A stretch of 64,000 bases of DNA from Effusibacillus consociatus (GTDB lineage Bacteria > Bacillota > Bacilli > Tumebacillales > Effusibacillaceae). The DNA is taken from assembly GCF_042652925.1 (NCBI RefSeq), contig NZ_JBHSHC010000119.1, positions 49,981 to 113,980 of the forward strand, written 5' to 3'. Both the position numbers and the translations under genes were made by a program. Position 1 is the stretch's first letter; each line of letters starts with the position of its first letter. Below the pieces are notes generated by a model. It ran no database searches and was not told the origin of the DNA. It was given only the letters and a program-made list of their open reading frames with translations. Positions 17,436 to 25,104 of this stretch are shown here, piece after piece.

Positions 17436-17819
17436 TTATTTGAGAGACTTCAGATATTTCGCAACTTCCGCTTCCTTGCCGTTTGCCAAACCTTTTGGCA
17501 TAATGCCTCTGCCTTCCTTAAGAACTTTAGCGATGTCCTGCTCGCTCAGCTTTTGACCTGCTGCTACGAGGGATGGACCGACATTCCCCTTAAGGTCTGC
17601 GCCATGGCAGCTTGCGCAGTTCTGCTGCACAAAGCTTTTCATATCTGCGTTAGCGGTGCCGGAGGATTGCGTCTGCTTCTTGTCCTCCGCTGGCTTAGCA
17701 GAAGCTTCTTCGGTTTTGTGCATATGATTGAGACCATAGAAAATGATTCCAAGCCCGAAGAGGATCCCCAGTGTAGCAGGTACCGCTGCAACGAGAAGAC
17801 CTTTTAAATACTGTTTCAT
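17436..17819 (-). CDS. cccA: Membrane-anchored small cytochrome c (c550/CccA-like)
   Basis: The 127-aa protein has one N-terminal transmembrane anchor (residues 6-28), a charged linker rich in K, E, A and Q, then a mono-haem domain. The haem motif is CASCH near 68-72, and M in RGIMPKGLANG is the likely sixth ligand. It would carry electrons on the outer face of the membrane, for example to cytochrome oxidase. A transmembrane anchor rather than a lipobox points to the CccA (c550) type. SD AGGGAGGTTG lies before the ATG. Confidence 0.85.
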   Translation of the reverse strand: MKQYLKGLLVAAVPATLGILFGLGIIFYGLNHMHKTEEASAKPAEDKKQTQSSGTANADMKSFVQQNCASCHGADLKGNVGPSLVAAGQKLSEQDIAKVLKEGRGIMPKGLANGKEAEVAKYLKSLK

Positions 17820-17890
17820 GATCTGGTTTCAACCTCCCTTTCTACTTTTTCTATCCTATCATAAATCAAACCCGCTTGAAAATAGATCTG

Positions 17891-17918
17891 TTTACCTACC
17901 TAGGCAATAGTGTACAAT
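17891..17918 (+). promoter_or_regulatory. Candidate sigma-A promoter for the SDR gene
   Basis: TTTACC (17891-17896), 16-nt spacer, TACAAT (17913-17918). It would leave a leader of about 200 nt. Confidence 0.55.
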
Positions 17919-18042
17919 AACGTTGAATAGATTGAAACGTAACATTTTGTGACAACCGGTGCGGAGTTATCATCAAACCGTCAGGGTTCACCGTGAGGGG
18001 GGAGAGTGGGTTCCCGTCACTGTCTTTTTTGAAACGAACGAG

Positions 18043-18078
18043 ACGGGAGAGATCGATGTTCTTCGGATTCACTCCCGT
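18043..18078 (+). other. Hairpin in the SDR gene leader
   Basis: ACGGGAG (18043-18049) pairs perfectly with CTCCCGT (18072-18078), followed by TATTTTA. Upstream, GTGAGGGGGG and a T6 tract (18025-18030) suggest a second, weaker element. It may be attenuator-like; no known riboswitch core is recognised. Confidence 0.35.
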
Positions 18079-18122
18079 TATTTTATCGAGGAATTCAAAC
18101 GGAATGGAAAAAAGGAGAGAGC

Positions 18123-18908
18123 ATGATGAGACTTCAAGGAAAAGTTGCCGTGATTACCGCTGCCAGCAAAGGATTGGGAAAAGGCATAGCACTGCGATTT
18201 GCGCAGGAAGGGGCCAAATTGGTGATTGCGAGCCGTGATGAGCAAAGCATTCAGGCGGCCGCAGAAGAAATTCGCAACATCACCGGGGCGGAGGTAACCG
18301 CTCTCGCAGTGGATGTGTCCCGTAAAGCCGATATCGAGAAATTGATTGGCACAGTCAGGACTACATATGGAACGGTTGATATTCTGGTTAACAACGCTGG
18401 CGGACCACCTGCCGGAACCTTTCTCGATTTTGACGATGAGGCCTGGCAAAATGCGTTTGAATTGAATTTGATGAGTGTCGTGCGGGTGACTCGCGGAATT
18501 CTCCCCATGATGATGCACAAAAACAGCGGTCGCATCATTAATATTACATCAGCAGGGGTCAAGCAGCCGATTCCAAACCTGATTCTGTCCAATTCAATCC
18601 GGGCGGCAGTCAACGGATTGACCAAAACTTTATCGCAAGAATTGGCTCCACACGGAATTTTGGTGAACAATTTGGCTCCAGGGCGAATTGATACAGACCG
18701 GGTGCGGGAATTGGATCAGATCGCTGCTGACAACACTGGTCTCGCTGCGGAAGCGGTGAAAGAAAACTGGACCAAACAGATTCCGGTTGGACGATACGGA
18801 ACCGTCGAGGAGTTTGCCAATGTGGCGCTGTTCCTCGCCTCGGATGAATCGAGCTATGTAACCGGGCAAATTTATGTGGTGGATGGAGGGCTTGTCAAGG
18901 GGTATTAG
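18123..18908 (+). CDS. SDR family oxidoreductase lacking the usual YxxxK pair
   Basis: The 261-aa Rossmann-fold protein has the nucleotide motif TAASKGLGKGIAL and VNNAGG. It has NITSAG at the catalytic Ser strand and the C-terminal VTGQIYVVDGGLVKGY. Where classical SDRs have YxxxK, this protein reads SNSIRAAVNGL, so both catalytic Tyr and Lys are replaced. This matches a divergent reductase-like SDR subgroup. Its activity is uncertain. AAGGAGAG lies upstream of ATG 18123; ATG 18126 is equally possible. Confidence 0.85.
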   Translation: MMRLQGKVAVITAASKGLGKGIALRFAQEGAKLVIASRDEQSIQAAAEEIRNITGAEVTALAVDVSRKADIEKLIGTVRTTYGTVDILVNNAGGPPAGTFLDFDDEAWQNAFELNLMSVVRVTRGILPMMMHKNSGRIINITSAGVKQPIPNLILSNSIRAAVNGLTKTLSQELAPHGILVNNLAPGRIDTDRVRELDQIAADNTGLAAEAVKENWTKQIPVGRYGTVEEFANVALFLASDESSYVTGQIYVVDGGLVKGY

Positions 18909-18921
18909 AGTACTCGCCTTC

Positions 18922-18960
18922 TTAATGTCCTCATACGATAGAGTAACAGTCGGACATTAA
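18922..18960 (+). promoter_or_regulatory. Inverted repeat with a sigma-E-like -10 upstream of spoVK
   Basis: TTAATGTCC (18922-18930) and GGACATTAA (18952-18960) form a perfect 9-bp inverted repeat. Between them CATACGAT (18932-18939) resembles the sigma-E -10 element CATACAAT. The -35 region is poor. spoVK is sigma-E dependent in B. subtilis. Confidence 0.4.
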
Positions 18961-18975
18961 ATAAGGGGTGGCTCT

Positions 18976-19908
18976 ATGAGTCAGAATACGCTCACATTCA
19001 CATACTCCAAGAATACAGGGAAAAAGACACTGTTGGACCCGCCGCCTTTCCGGCATCCTGTAATTCCGAAAGCCTCCGATTCGGAAGAAGCCGAGCGGAT
19101 GACGCTTCCGAGTATGGATTATGAGGAAGCTCTTCAGGAACTGGATAAGCTGATCGGCTTAGGACCTATTAAATCCACCATCCACGAATTGGCACATTAC
19201 ACGGCGGTGCAGCAGTTTCGCAAGAAACAAGGGTTTAAGACCCCGTCCATGAGTATGCACATGGCTTTTCTGGGCAATCCGGGAACCGGCAAAACAACGG
19301 TGGCCCGACTCCTTGCCAAGCTGTTCCATCGAATCGGGATCCTGAAAGAGGAAAAATTTCGTGAGGTAAGCCGTGTAAATCTGGTGGGAAACTATGTCGG
19401 GCACACAGCCAAAGACACGATGTCCGTTTTGCAGGAGGCGAAAGGCGGGATTCTGTTTATTGACGAGGCATATGCTCTCGTGCGGGACAACCCGAATGAT
19501 TTTGGGATGGAAGCAGTCGAAACTCTCCTGAAATATATGGAGGATCATCGCGACGAAATTATCGTAATATTTGCGGGTTACCGGGAACCGATGTTAAAGT
19601 TTCTGGGCAGCAATCCCGGCTTGGGTTCACGCATCCCTTACCAGCTGCATTTTCCCGACTATACGGCAGAGGAACTCCTCCTGATCTCCAAGCATATCGC
19701 AAAAGAATACGATTATGAAGTCACTCTGTCGTATCAGAAAGCTCTGATGAATCTGTGTTTCCGGGAAAAACAAAAATACAATTTTTCAAACGCAAGGTTT
19801 ATTCGAAATTGCATTGAAAAAAGCATTCGGAAACAAAACGCCAGACTTGCCAAACAAACTGGTTTTCACTTGGAAGAATTAAATATTCTTCAGGAAGAAG
19901 ACCTGTAA
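18976..19908 (+). CDS. spoVK: Stage V sporulation protein K, AAA+ ATPase
   Basis: The 310-aa CbbX/SpoVK-type AAA protein has Walker A GNPGTGKTT near residue 97, Walker B GILFIDEAYAL near 160, sensor and arginine-finger regions (VIFAGYREPM, GSRIPYQLHFPDYT), and the C-terminal lid NFSNARFIRNCIEKS. SpoVK acts in the mother cell late in spore maturation in B. subtilis. The N-terminal 50 residues are variable and proline-rich. AAGGGGTGG precedes the ATG. Confidence 0.9.
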   Translation: MSQNTLTFTYSKNTGKKTLLDPPPFRHPVIPKASDSEEAERMTLPSMDYEEALQELDKLIGLGPIKSTIHELAHYTAVQQFRKKQGFKTPSMSMHMAFLGNPGTGKTTVARLLAKLFHRIGILKEEKFREVSRVNLVGNYVGHTAKDTMSVLQEAKGGILFIDEAYALVRDNPNDFGMEAVETLLKYMEDHRDEIIVIFAGYREPMLKFLGSNPGLGSRIPYQLHFPDYTAEELLLISKHIAKEYDYEVTLSYQKALMNLCFREKQKYNFSNARFIRNCIEKSIRKQNARLAKQTGFHLEELNILQEEDL

Positions 19909-19920
19909 GGATTCATAAAT

Positions 19921-19958
19921 TTTTCTCCTTCTTTTCATCCTAAGAAAAGAAAAGGAGG
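19921..19958 (+). promoter_or_regulatory. Hairpin that buries the Shine-Dalgarno of the next gene
   Basis: TTTTCTCCTTCTTTTC (19921-19936) can pair with the purine run GAAAAGAAAAGGAGGAAAA (19944-19962) apart from small bulges, closing a 7-nt loop. The SD AAGGAGG lies within the 3' arm. It may limit translation or act as a weak terminator for spoVK. Confidence 0.45.
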
Positions 19959-19968
19959 AAAATGATCT

Positions 19969-20955
19969 ATGAAATCCCGTGTTCTGGTTATAGTCATGTT
20001 GTTCATAAGTTTGTTATCACCTCGTTTGGTGTATGCTGAAACAAAGCATTCCGCATTAAAGGTCAACGAGATTCCTGTACAACTGCCTTTCGCTCCCCGT
20101 GGTGCGGGAGGAGATGTGCTGGTCGATGTAAATTCTCTCCAGGGAATCCTGCAGATTTCCGTTGAAGCTCGAGGTGAGGAGAGAATCATTCGATATGGTG
20201 ATCACCAGTTGGAAGTGCAGCCGGGACGGGTAGCCGCTCTCTTGGATGGTCGATGGCTCGTGTTGAAAAATGCGCCGGTCGCCGAAATGGATGCCCTGCT
20301 GCTGCCCAACCGTCAATTGTTCGATCTGCTTACAATTCCTTACCGGATAGAAGATGGCAGCATCATTGTACAGACTCCGTCTGAATCTGTAACCAGGCTG
20401 CAGAAAGAGGTTGCCAAATTAGAAGGCGAAAAGCCGAAAATCGGGTTTATAGGTGTACTGCAGCCCAATCGTTGGATTGTTGCCATGCAGTCCGTCTCTG
20501 ACGGGAAGCTTGTCGGATACGGCAATCTGTATGAAGCGGCAGGGGAAACAAATGCTAATGGTGCCCGTACATGGAAGTTGACAAAACTGCGTACCATATC
20601 GGATACCGCCGGCAGTGTACACCTCGAGTGGATGCCTAACGGAAGCATTTTCGAGAACATCGTCTCTGACAAAAGACCCGAGTTTATTTTTGTAGAGACG
20701 TGTAACTGTGCAGGACGGTATCAATATGGTACTATGTTTACCGTCACGGAAATGGGCTTGGTACCTGTATGGCATTCACAAGCCACCTTTGACCGTGTTC
20801 AGAAGACTGCTAAAGGATGGGTGATGGTCACCCATCGAAAAGACGCAATACCAACCCGTACCAGTGCAACAATGCCATTCTGGGAAATCCACGAAATGTG
20901 GAATGGGCAGTCGTTCGTGATCACCAAGCAGGAATACCGTGACCCTTTGAAATAA
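19969..20955 (+). CDS. Secreted protein with copper amine oxidase N-terminal-like domain
   Basis: The 328-aa product has a signal peptide (MKSRVLVIVMLFISLLSPRLVYA). The next 110 residues (LKVNEIPVQLPFAPRGAGGDVLVDVNSLQGIL) resemble the copper amine oxidase N-terminal-like domain found repeatedly in secreted Firmicute proteins, and carry no copper or quinone site. A short coiled coil (LQKEVAKLEGEK) links this to a beta-rich C-terminal part with no recognised family. ATG 19969 is 10 nt after GGAGG. Function unknown. Confidence 0.75.
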   Translation: MKSRVLVIVMLFISLLSPRLVYAETKHSALKVNEIPVQLPFAPRGAGGDVLVDVNSLQGILQISVEARGEERIIRYGDHQLEVQPGRVAALLDGRWLVLKNAPVAEMDALLLPNRQLFDLLTIPYRIEDGSIIVQTPSESVTRLQKEVAKLEGEKPKIGFIGVLQPNRWIVAMQSVSDGKLVGYGNLYEAAGETNANGARTWKLTKLRTISDTAGSVHLEWMPNGSIFENIVSDKRPEFIFVETCNCAGRYQYGTMFTVTEMGLVPVWHSQATFDRVQKTAKGWVMVTHRKDAIPTRTSATMPFWEIHEMWNGQSFVITKQEYRDPLK

Positions 20956-20960
20956 CCCCT

Positions 20961-20988
20961 TTGCGCTGACAAAATTTGTTGGTACAAT
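20961..20988 (+). promoter_or_regulatory. Candidate promoter of greA
   Basis: TTGCGC (20961-20966), 16-nt spacer, TACAAT (20983-20988). The -10 abuts ATG 20989, so that ATG cannot be the greA start. Confidence 0.55.
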
Positions 20989-21021
20989 ATGGGGGTCATA
21001 GAGATAGGGGGTACATGTGTA

Positions 21022-21495
21022 GTGAGTGACAACAAATTTTATGTCACACAGGAAGGACTTCGCAAACTTGAGGAAGAGCTGGAATACTTAAAAACAACAA
21101 AGCGCGCCGAGGTAAAGGAGCGCTTGAAAATTGCTCGTTCCTACGGTGATTTGAGTGAGAACAGCGAGTATGAAGCGGCAAAAGACGAACAGGGAATGGT
21201 CGAATCCAGGATCCTGCTGTTGGAAAACCAACTGCGCAACGCTGTTTTGATCCGGGAAGAAGATAAGGTTAAGGATGTTGTCAGCGTTGGTTCGACTGTC
21301 ACGATTCGCGAAGTTCCAAATGGCGACGAGGAAGTGTATACGATTGTTGGACCGGCGGAATCAGATCCGCTTGAAGGACGAATCTCGAATGAATCTCCGA
21401 TTGGGAAAGCATTGTTAGGGAAACAAAAAGGGGATACGGTCACAGTCCCGGCACCGAGCGGCGAAATGACGTTTGAAATTTTGAAGGTAGAATAG
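21022..21495 (+). CDS. greA: Transcription elongation factor GreA
   Basis: GreA rescues backtracked RNA polymerase by helping it cleave the transcript. The 157-aa protein shows the N-terminal coiled coil with the acidic tip ARSYGDLSENSEYEAAKDEQG and the FKBP-like C-terminal domain (YTIVGPAESDPLEGRISNESPIGKALLGKQKGD). GTG 21022 gives the standard N-terminus VSDNKFYVTQEG. ATG 20989 lies at the -10 box and is rejected. AGGGGG lies 11 nt upstream of the GTG. A strong terminator follows. Confidence 0.95.
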   Translation: MSDNKFYVTQEGLRKLEEELEYLKTTKRAEVKERLKIARSYGDLSENSEYEAAKDEQGMVESRILLLENQLRNAVLIREEDKVKDVVSVGSTVTIREVPNGDEEVYTIVGPAESDPLEGRISNESPIGKALLGKQKGDTVTVPAPSGEMTFEILKVE

Positions 21496-21502
21496 AAGGA
21501 CG

Positions 21503-21550
21503 AATCCTCCGTATACATGGTAAAGACAAACCATGTAGGGAGGATTTTTT
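21503..21550 (+). terminator. greA terminator whose 3' arm contains the next gene's SD
   Basis: AATCCTCC (21503-21510) pairs with GGAGGATT (21539-21546), and ACATGGT (21515-21521) with ACCATGT (21530-21536). Six T follow and the cupredoxin ATG comes directly after, at 21551. GGGAGGA in the 3' arm is also the only SD for that ATG. Confidence 0.85.
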
Positions 21551-22015
21551 ATGGCCAAATTGGGATTAAGTACGGGCAAATCGCTGGTACTCGCGCTGTC
21601 TATGGTTGTACTCGTAGGTGGAGCTACGTGGATGATGAATCAAGTGAGCGGCAAAGAACATGTCCTGCCGGGAAGCGCAGCGGTCAATTCCATTAAGGTA
21701 TCGATGGTTACCAATGAAATCAAGTGGAGCAGTCAGGACGGAAAGCAAATGATTGAAGCGTATCGTTGGGATCCAGGATTCATTGTGGTAAATCAGGGGG
21801 ATAGGGTGGTTCTTGAATTTTATGGAGTCAAAGGGGAAAGTCATCCATTCGTGATTGAAGGATACAATCTGAAGGGCCACGTCGGGCGGGGCAAGATCGA
21901 AACGGTCTCCTTCCATGCCGATAAGCCGGGTACGTTTCAAATCCGATGCTTAACCCACCTGGATCCGAAAACCCATGGCCCAATGGTGGCCAATCTTGTG
22001 GTACTGCCGAAATAG
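21551..22015 (+). CDS. Membrane-anchored cupredoxin-domain protein
   Basis: The 154-aa protein has one N-terminal hydrophobic anchor (SLVLALSMVVLVGGATWMM) and a cupredoxin-type beta barrel outside the membrane. Candidate copper ligands are H in GESHPFVIEGY, C and H in IRCLTHLD, and M in HGPMVANLVV. It resembles the CuA-less cupredoxins related to cytochrome oxidase subunit II. It may carry electrons or copper; the exact partner is not visible. The ATG touches the T tract of the greA terminator and its SD is buried in that hairpin. Confidence 0.8.
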   Translation: MAKLGLSTGKSLVLALSMVVLVGGATWMMNQVSGKEHVLPGSAAVNSIKVSMVTNEIKWSSQDGKQMIEAYRWDPGFIVVNQGDRVVLEFYGVKGESHPFVIEGYNLKGHVGRGKIETVSFHADKPGTFQIRCLTHLDPKTHGPMVANLVVLPK

Positions 22016-22058
22016 CGGAGGAGTTGATGGAACAACTCCCTTGAAAAATGAAATGGGA

Positions 22059-22087
22059 GTGACATATTTAATCGAATGTGTTATACT
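22059..22087 (+). promoter_or_regulatory. Sigma-A promoter of the 58-aa gene
   Basis: GTGACA (22059-22064), 17-nt spacer, TATACT (22082-22087). Just upstream is a perfect hairpin (GGAGTTG 22020-22026 with CAACTCC 22033-22039). Confidence 0.7.
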
Positions 22088-22109
22088 TAATCTCGAAGGA
22101 GGGTCAGGT

Positions 22110-22286
22110 ATGACACAATATTTAGAACAACGGCAACAGGCAATGCGTTCGTTTGTGGAAACCTGCGAGCGGAAGTTTGGGATGACGAGTGAGGAATTCA
22201 TTCGGTACTACAAAGAATTGGAAAGTTATGGAACAGAAGAAGAATATCGCTGGTGGGTATGCCTGTCTTTTTTGGGCGTTCGATGA
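22110..22286 (+). CDS. Hypothetical 58-aa protein
   Basis: A well-formed transcription unit encodes a small charged helical protein (MTQYLEQRQQAMRSFVETCE, FGMTSEEFIRYYKELESYG, WWVCLSFLGVR). AAGGAGGG lies 5 nt before the ATG; a consensus promoter and a perfect terminator flank it. A strong promoter very close to the ATG implies high expression. Family unknown to me. Confidence 0.75.
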   Translation: MTQYLEQRQQAMRSFVETCERKFGMTSEEFIRYYKELESYGTEEEYRWWVCLSFLGVR

Positions 22287-22307
22287 AAGCGGTTTCGCCT
22301 TTTTCTG

Positions 22308-22343
22308 AATCTCAAGCTGCGGGGGCTTGAGATTTTCTTTTTT
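22308..22343 (+). terminator. Terminator after the 58-aa gene
   Basis: AATCTCAAGC (22308-22317) pairs perfectly with GCTTGAGATT (22325-22334), then TTCTTTTTT. Confidence 0.9.
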
Positions 22344-22409
22344 AGGAAGGGAATCGATTTATCGACAACGAATACAATATTCAATAACAAATTGTATGGG
22401 GCGGTATCC

Positions 22410-22982
22410 ATGGATTATATTAAACGGACAAAACAGCGATATGACGAATTGGCCCGTTCTCACGAATGGAGACATACCGATTTGACCCCGGGATTGGTCG
22501 CGCGATTTACCGCAATGCTGCTCGGGGAACGCATCTTGGATCTTGGCAGCGGGGCCGGTCGAGATACGCTGACTCTCAAGAGGTACGGAGTCCATGTGCA
22601 GGGGATGGATATTTCAGAAGAAATGCTCGCCGTAGCAAAACAAACGGTCGGAGACCCGGACGTTGCTTTCACAAAAGGAGATTTTCGCAATTTGCCCTAT
22701 CCGGACGATATGTTTGACGGAATTTGGGCCAACATGTCATTGCTTCACCTGATGAAAAAAGATCTTCCGATCGCCCTTTCGCAAGTGCGGCGTGTTTTAA
22801 AAGACACCGGTGTTCTGTACGCTTCGTTTTTGTCGGAAGGGGAAGACGGTTTCATAGACGGTCTGTACTACGCCTTCTATACTCCGCAGGAGCTGGATGA
22901 GATCTTTGAAAAAAGCGGGTTTACCATCTTCGATCAGGTCGTCAGCGATGACACGGTTCATTTGTTCGCCCGAAAAAACTGA
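22410..22982 (+). CDS. Class I SAM-dependent methyltransferase
   Basis: The 190-aa protein shows the Rossmann motif I ILDLGSGAGRDTLTL, the acidic end of strand 2 (VQGMDISEEM), motif II/III GDFRNLPYPDDMFDGIWANMSLLHL and a C-terminal FYTPQELDEIFEKSGF. It belongs to the UbiE/small-molecule methyltransferase type. The substrate cannot be named. ATG 22410 has GGGGCGG upstream; ATG 22392 has no SD. Confidence 0.88.
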   Translation: MDYIKRTKQRYDELARSHEWRHTDLTPGLVARFTAMLLGERILDLGSGAGRDTLTLKRYGVHVQGMDISEEMLAVAKQTVGDPDVAFTKGDFRNLPYPDDMFDGIWANMSLLHLMKKDLPIALSQVRRVLKDTGVLYASFLSEGEDGFIDGLYYAFYTPQELDEIFEKSGFTIFDQVVSDDTVHLFARKN

Positions 22983-22998
22983 ATCGAAACGGATGCGA

Positions 22999-23041
22999 AT
23001 CCCTAGAGAGTGAATATAACCGCTGCTAGGGATGTTTTTTG
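22999..23041 (+). terminator. Terminator after the methyltransferase gene
   Basis: ATCCCTAG (22999-23006) pairs with CTAGGGAT (23026-23033), then G and six T. Confidence 0.8.
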
Positions 23042-23111
23042 TAACTTTCTTGTTTGGGGATGCGTCTTACTTACACACAAGTTTTTACAAAGGGAGAAAG
23101 GATGGGCTGCA

Positions 23112-23696
23112 GTGAAGAAGAGTCTAGCCTTGTTTGCCACAATCGTCCTTGGGGCAAGCCTGTTGGGATGTTCGGAGAAGAGCACTTGGAACGGCCAGGT
23201 AGGTCAGGACCCACCCAGTCAAAATCAGAATCAAAACCAGACACCCAACCAAAACAATCAACCGCCTGCCCAAAATAATCAGGGGCAGCAGCCGACAAAG
23301 CCGGCTGACGACGGAGTGATTCGCGGATGGAAAACTGGTTCCGGACAATCGCTAACAGACAAAAAATTGAGAAATGATGCGTATGAAATCACGCATATTC
23401 AACGGCTAAATTCGGGCACCGGCTTTCAGGTAAAAGGAAAATTGCGGGCCTTTGAAGCGGTAGGAGCAGTGAGGTTACTGGGGCCGGATGGAAAAGGGAT
23501 TGTTCAGCCGGATACCGGCCGGGAGGAAATAGTAATCATGGCTTCCGAAGGAGCACCGGCGTGGGGGGACTTCACGGCACAAGTCAAGTATCCCGATACT
23601 TTAAAAGGGAAAGTTGGAACACTTGAGTTTTATGTTCACAGCGCGAAAGACGGCTCGAAGCAGAATATCCTGTCCGTACAGATTGAACTGGAGTAA
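23112..23696 (+). CDS. Lipoprotein with Gmad2 (spore-germination-type Ig-like) domain
   Basis: The 194-aa product has a lipoprotein signal (LALFATIVLGASLLGC, lipobox LLGC), an Asn/Gln/Pro-rich linker, and a Gmad2 immunoglobulin-like domain (NSGTGFQVKGKLRAFEAVGAV, WGDFTAQVKYPD, LEFYVHSAKDGSK). Gmad2 often accompanies GerMN in spore germination proteins and anchors on the outer membrane face. GTG 23112 is the start, 9 nt after AAAGGA; the long upstream open frame is not coding. It converges with the exonuclease-like gene. Confidence 0.82.
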   Translation: MKKSLALFATIVLGASLLGCSEKSTWNGQVGQDPPSQNQNQNQTPNQNNQPPAQNNQGQQPTKPADDGVIRGWKTGSGQSLTDKKLRNDAYEITHIQRLNSGTGFQVKGKLRAFEAVGAVRLLGPDGKGIVQPDTGREEIVIMASEGAPAWGDFTAQVKYPDTLKGKVGTLEFYVHSAKDGSKQNILSVQIELE

Positions 23697-23706
23697 AAGC
23701 AGGCTT

Positions 23707-24792
23707 CTACTCCGACCATCTGCGTTTTGGTTTTTGTGCCAAGGTATTGCGATAAAATTCTTCCAACTCCTCGAAGGTGCGGATCGGCGGGGAGTTGATT
23801 TCTTTTTTCTGGAAGGTACAAGCTGTTTCTGTCAGAAGAACGTCTCCATACGGGCGGGAAAGCAGGGGTTGGCCATACTTACCGGCAAGCTTCTGGATCG
23901 CCTGCTCCATCTCCAATTTTTCTTCCATCATTTTCTCCAGCCGCTCTATATGTATTGCGTATCGGTCGAGCAGTTGAACTTCTTCCGGGTCATAGGCGCA
24001 TTCGTCGTCCATAACGATTCCCTGGTAGATGAAAGGAGAAAGCATCAGCAGAAACAATACATCCTCCCGGTTGTGCTGCAGAATTTCGTCTCTCAGAGCA
24101 GGATTTCCGGTTTCGAGCCATTCCGCATATTTTGCGGGTACATAGCGGCCTGGAAGTTGATCCGGCCGCACAATTCCATAAAATCGTTCCACTACCTGAA
24201 GCGCAGCGGAGGGAATGACCCCGGCGGAACGCATCTTCTCTGCAATCTTGTACAGATCGAGACTTTGAACCGCGTTGATTTGAAATGGGATCCGGTATTT
24301 CTTGAATCGCTCATTCAGGAATGGAATGTCGAACCGATCGCCGTTCCAGGTGATGATTACATCCATTTCTTTCAGAACTTCTGCGATCCGTAAGAGCACT
24401 TCCCGCTCTTGGAACGGCTCATCGACCCAGAATTCGATAGGATTTTCTTTTGAGAGTCCAATACAGGCGCTCACAAGGTGGGAATTTGAATCTTCCCGGA
24501 GTCCGGTCGTTTCGATGTCGAATGTGCAGCCGCAGCGATTTTGCAAAGTGCGGGTGAGGTTTCGTTCCGGCGGAATGTCGATCTGGAAACCTTGACCGAA
24601 AGCTTCTTGTTCTAAGACGTGGATATAGTCGTCCGCCACATGCCAACACAGATTTTGCGAATCAAAATAGCAGCTCGGATATTTCTTAATGGCTTGTAAT
24701 ACACGCATGAACGGGTCACCTTTTTCAACATAGACGAGGACTCCGTTCCACCACTTCCGTACAATGGTCAATCTGTCCACCTGCTCTTGCAT
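23707..24792 (-). CDS. RNase H-like 3'-5' exonuclease-type protein (YprB-like)
   Basis: The 361-aa protein contains a DEDD-type nuclease fold: CTFDIETTGL (first Asp and Glu) near residue 90, ITWNGDRFDIPFL (second Asp) near 150, and LQHNREDVLFL (third Asp) near 245. This is the RNase_H_2 / YprB family. Its natural substrate is not established. The N-terminal 80 residues (WWNGVLVYVEKGDPFMRVLQ, CWHVADDYIHVLEQ) are unassigned and the C-terminus is helical. The SD is weak. A 64-aa gene lies just upstream. Confidence 0.8.
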   Translation of the reverse strand: MQEQVDRLTIVRKWWNGVLVYVEKGDPFMRVLQAIKKYPSCYFDSQNLCWHVADDYIHVLEQEAFGQGFQIDIPPERNLTRTLQNRCGCTFDIETTGLREDSNSHLVSACIGLSKENPIEFWVDEPFQEREVLLRIAEVLKEMDVIITWNGDRFDIPFLNERFKKYRIPFQINAVQSLDLYKIAEKMRSAGVIPSAALQVVERFYGIVRPDQLPGRYVPAKYAEWLETGNPALRDEILQHNREDVLFLLMLSPFIYQGIVMDDECAYDPEEVQLLDRYAIHIERLEKMMEEKLEMEQAIQKLAGKYGQPLLSRPYGDVLLTETACTFQKKEINSPPIRTFEELEEFYRNTLAQKPKRRWSE

Positions 24793-24815
24793 TTTCCACT
24801 AGCATATCACAGATC

Positions 24816-25010
24816 CTAAACTTGCAGGTATAACCGAAGTTCTTCGTAGTGGGAGTAGGCCACATCTTTATGTTGATACCAATGGTGTTTCACCTGATCG
24901 AGCGAGCGGTACTCATATATGGCCATACCGTTATATTCGGGACGGATTGCAACGAATCCGGTTTTGCTTTTGAACCAGTCTTCAAACAACAAAGTTTCGA
25001 CGTTTTGCAT
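24816..25010 (-). CDS. Hypothetical 64-aa protein
   Basis: This small protein is rich in aromatic residues (MQNVETLLFEDWFKSKTGFV, YEYRSLDQVKHHWYQHKD, YEELRLYLQV). A good SD (GGAGGTAAAAA) precedes the ATG. It stands 23 bp upstream of the exonuclease-like gene, so the two are likely an operon. Family unknown. Confidence 0.7.
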   Translation of the reverse strand: MQNVETLLFEDWFKSKTGFVAIRPEYNGMAIYEYRSLDQVKHHWYQHKDVAYSHYEELRLYLQV

Positions 25011-25051
25011 TTTTTACCTCCGATGTAACGAATTTGTCACTAAAAATAGGA

Positions 25052-25080
25052 TTGACATACGGACTCTGTACTAATACAAT
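25052..25080 (+). promoter_or_regulatory. Sigma-A promoter of serA
   Basis: TTGACA (25052-25057), 17-nt spacer, TACAAT (25075-25080). Confidence 0.85.
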
Positions 25081-25104
25081 TTTCTCATAAATGAATTCAC
25101 CAGC

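Noticed and set aside
17993..18238. 81-aa open frame at the start of the SDR gene
   Set aside because: It overlaps the leader hairpin and the true SDR start in another frame, has no SD, and its composition is not protein-like.
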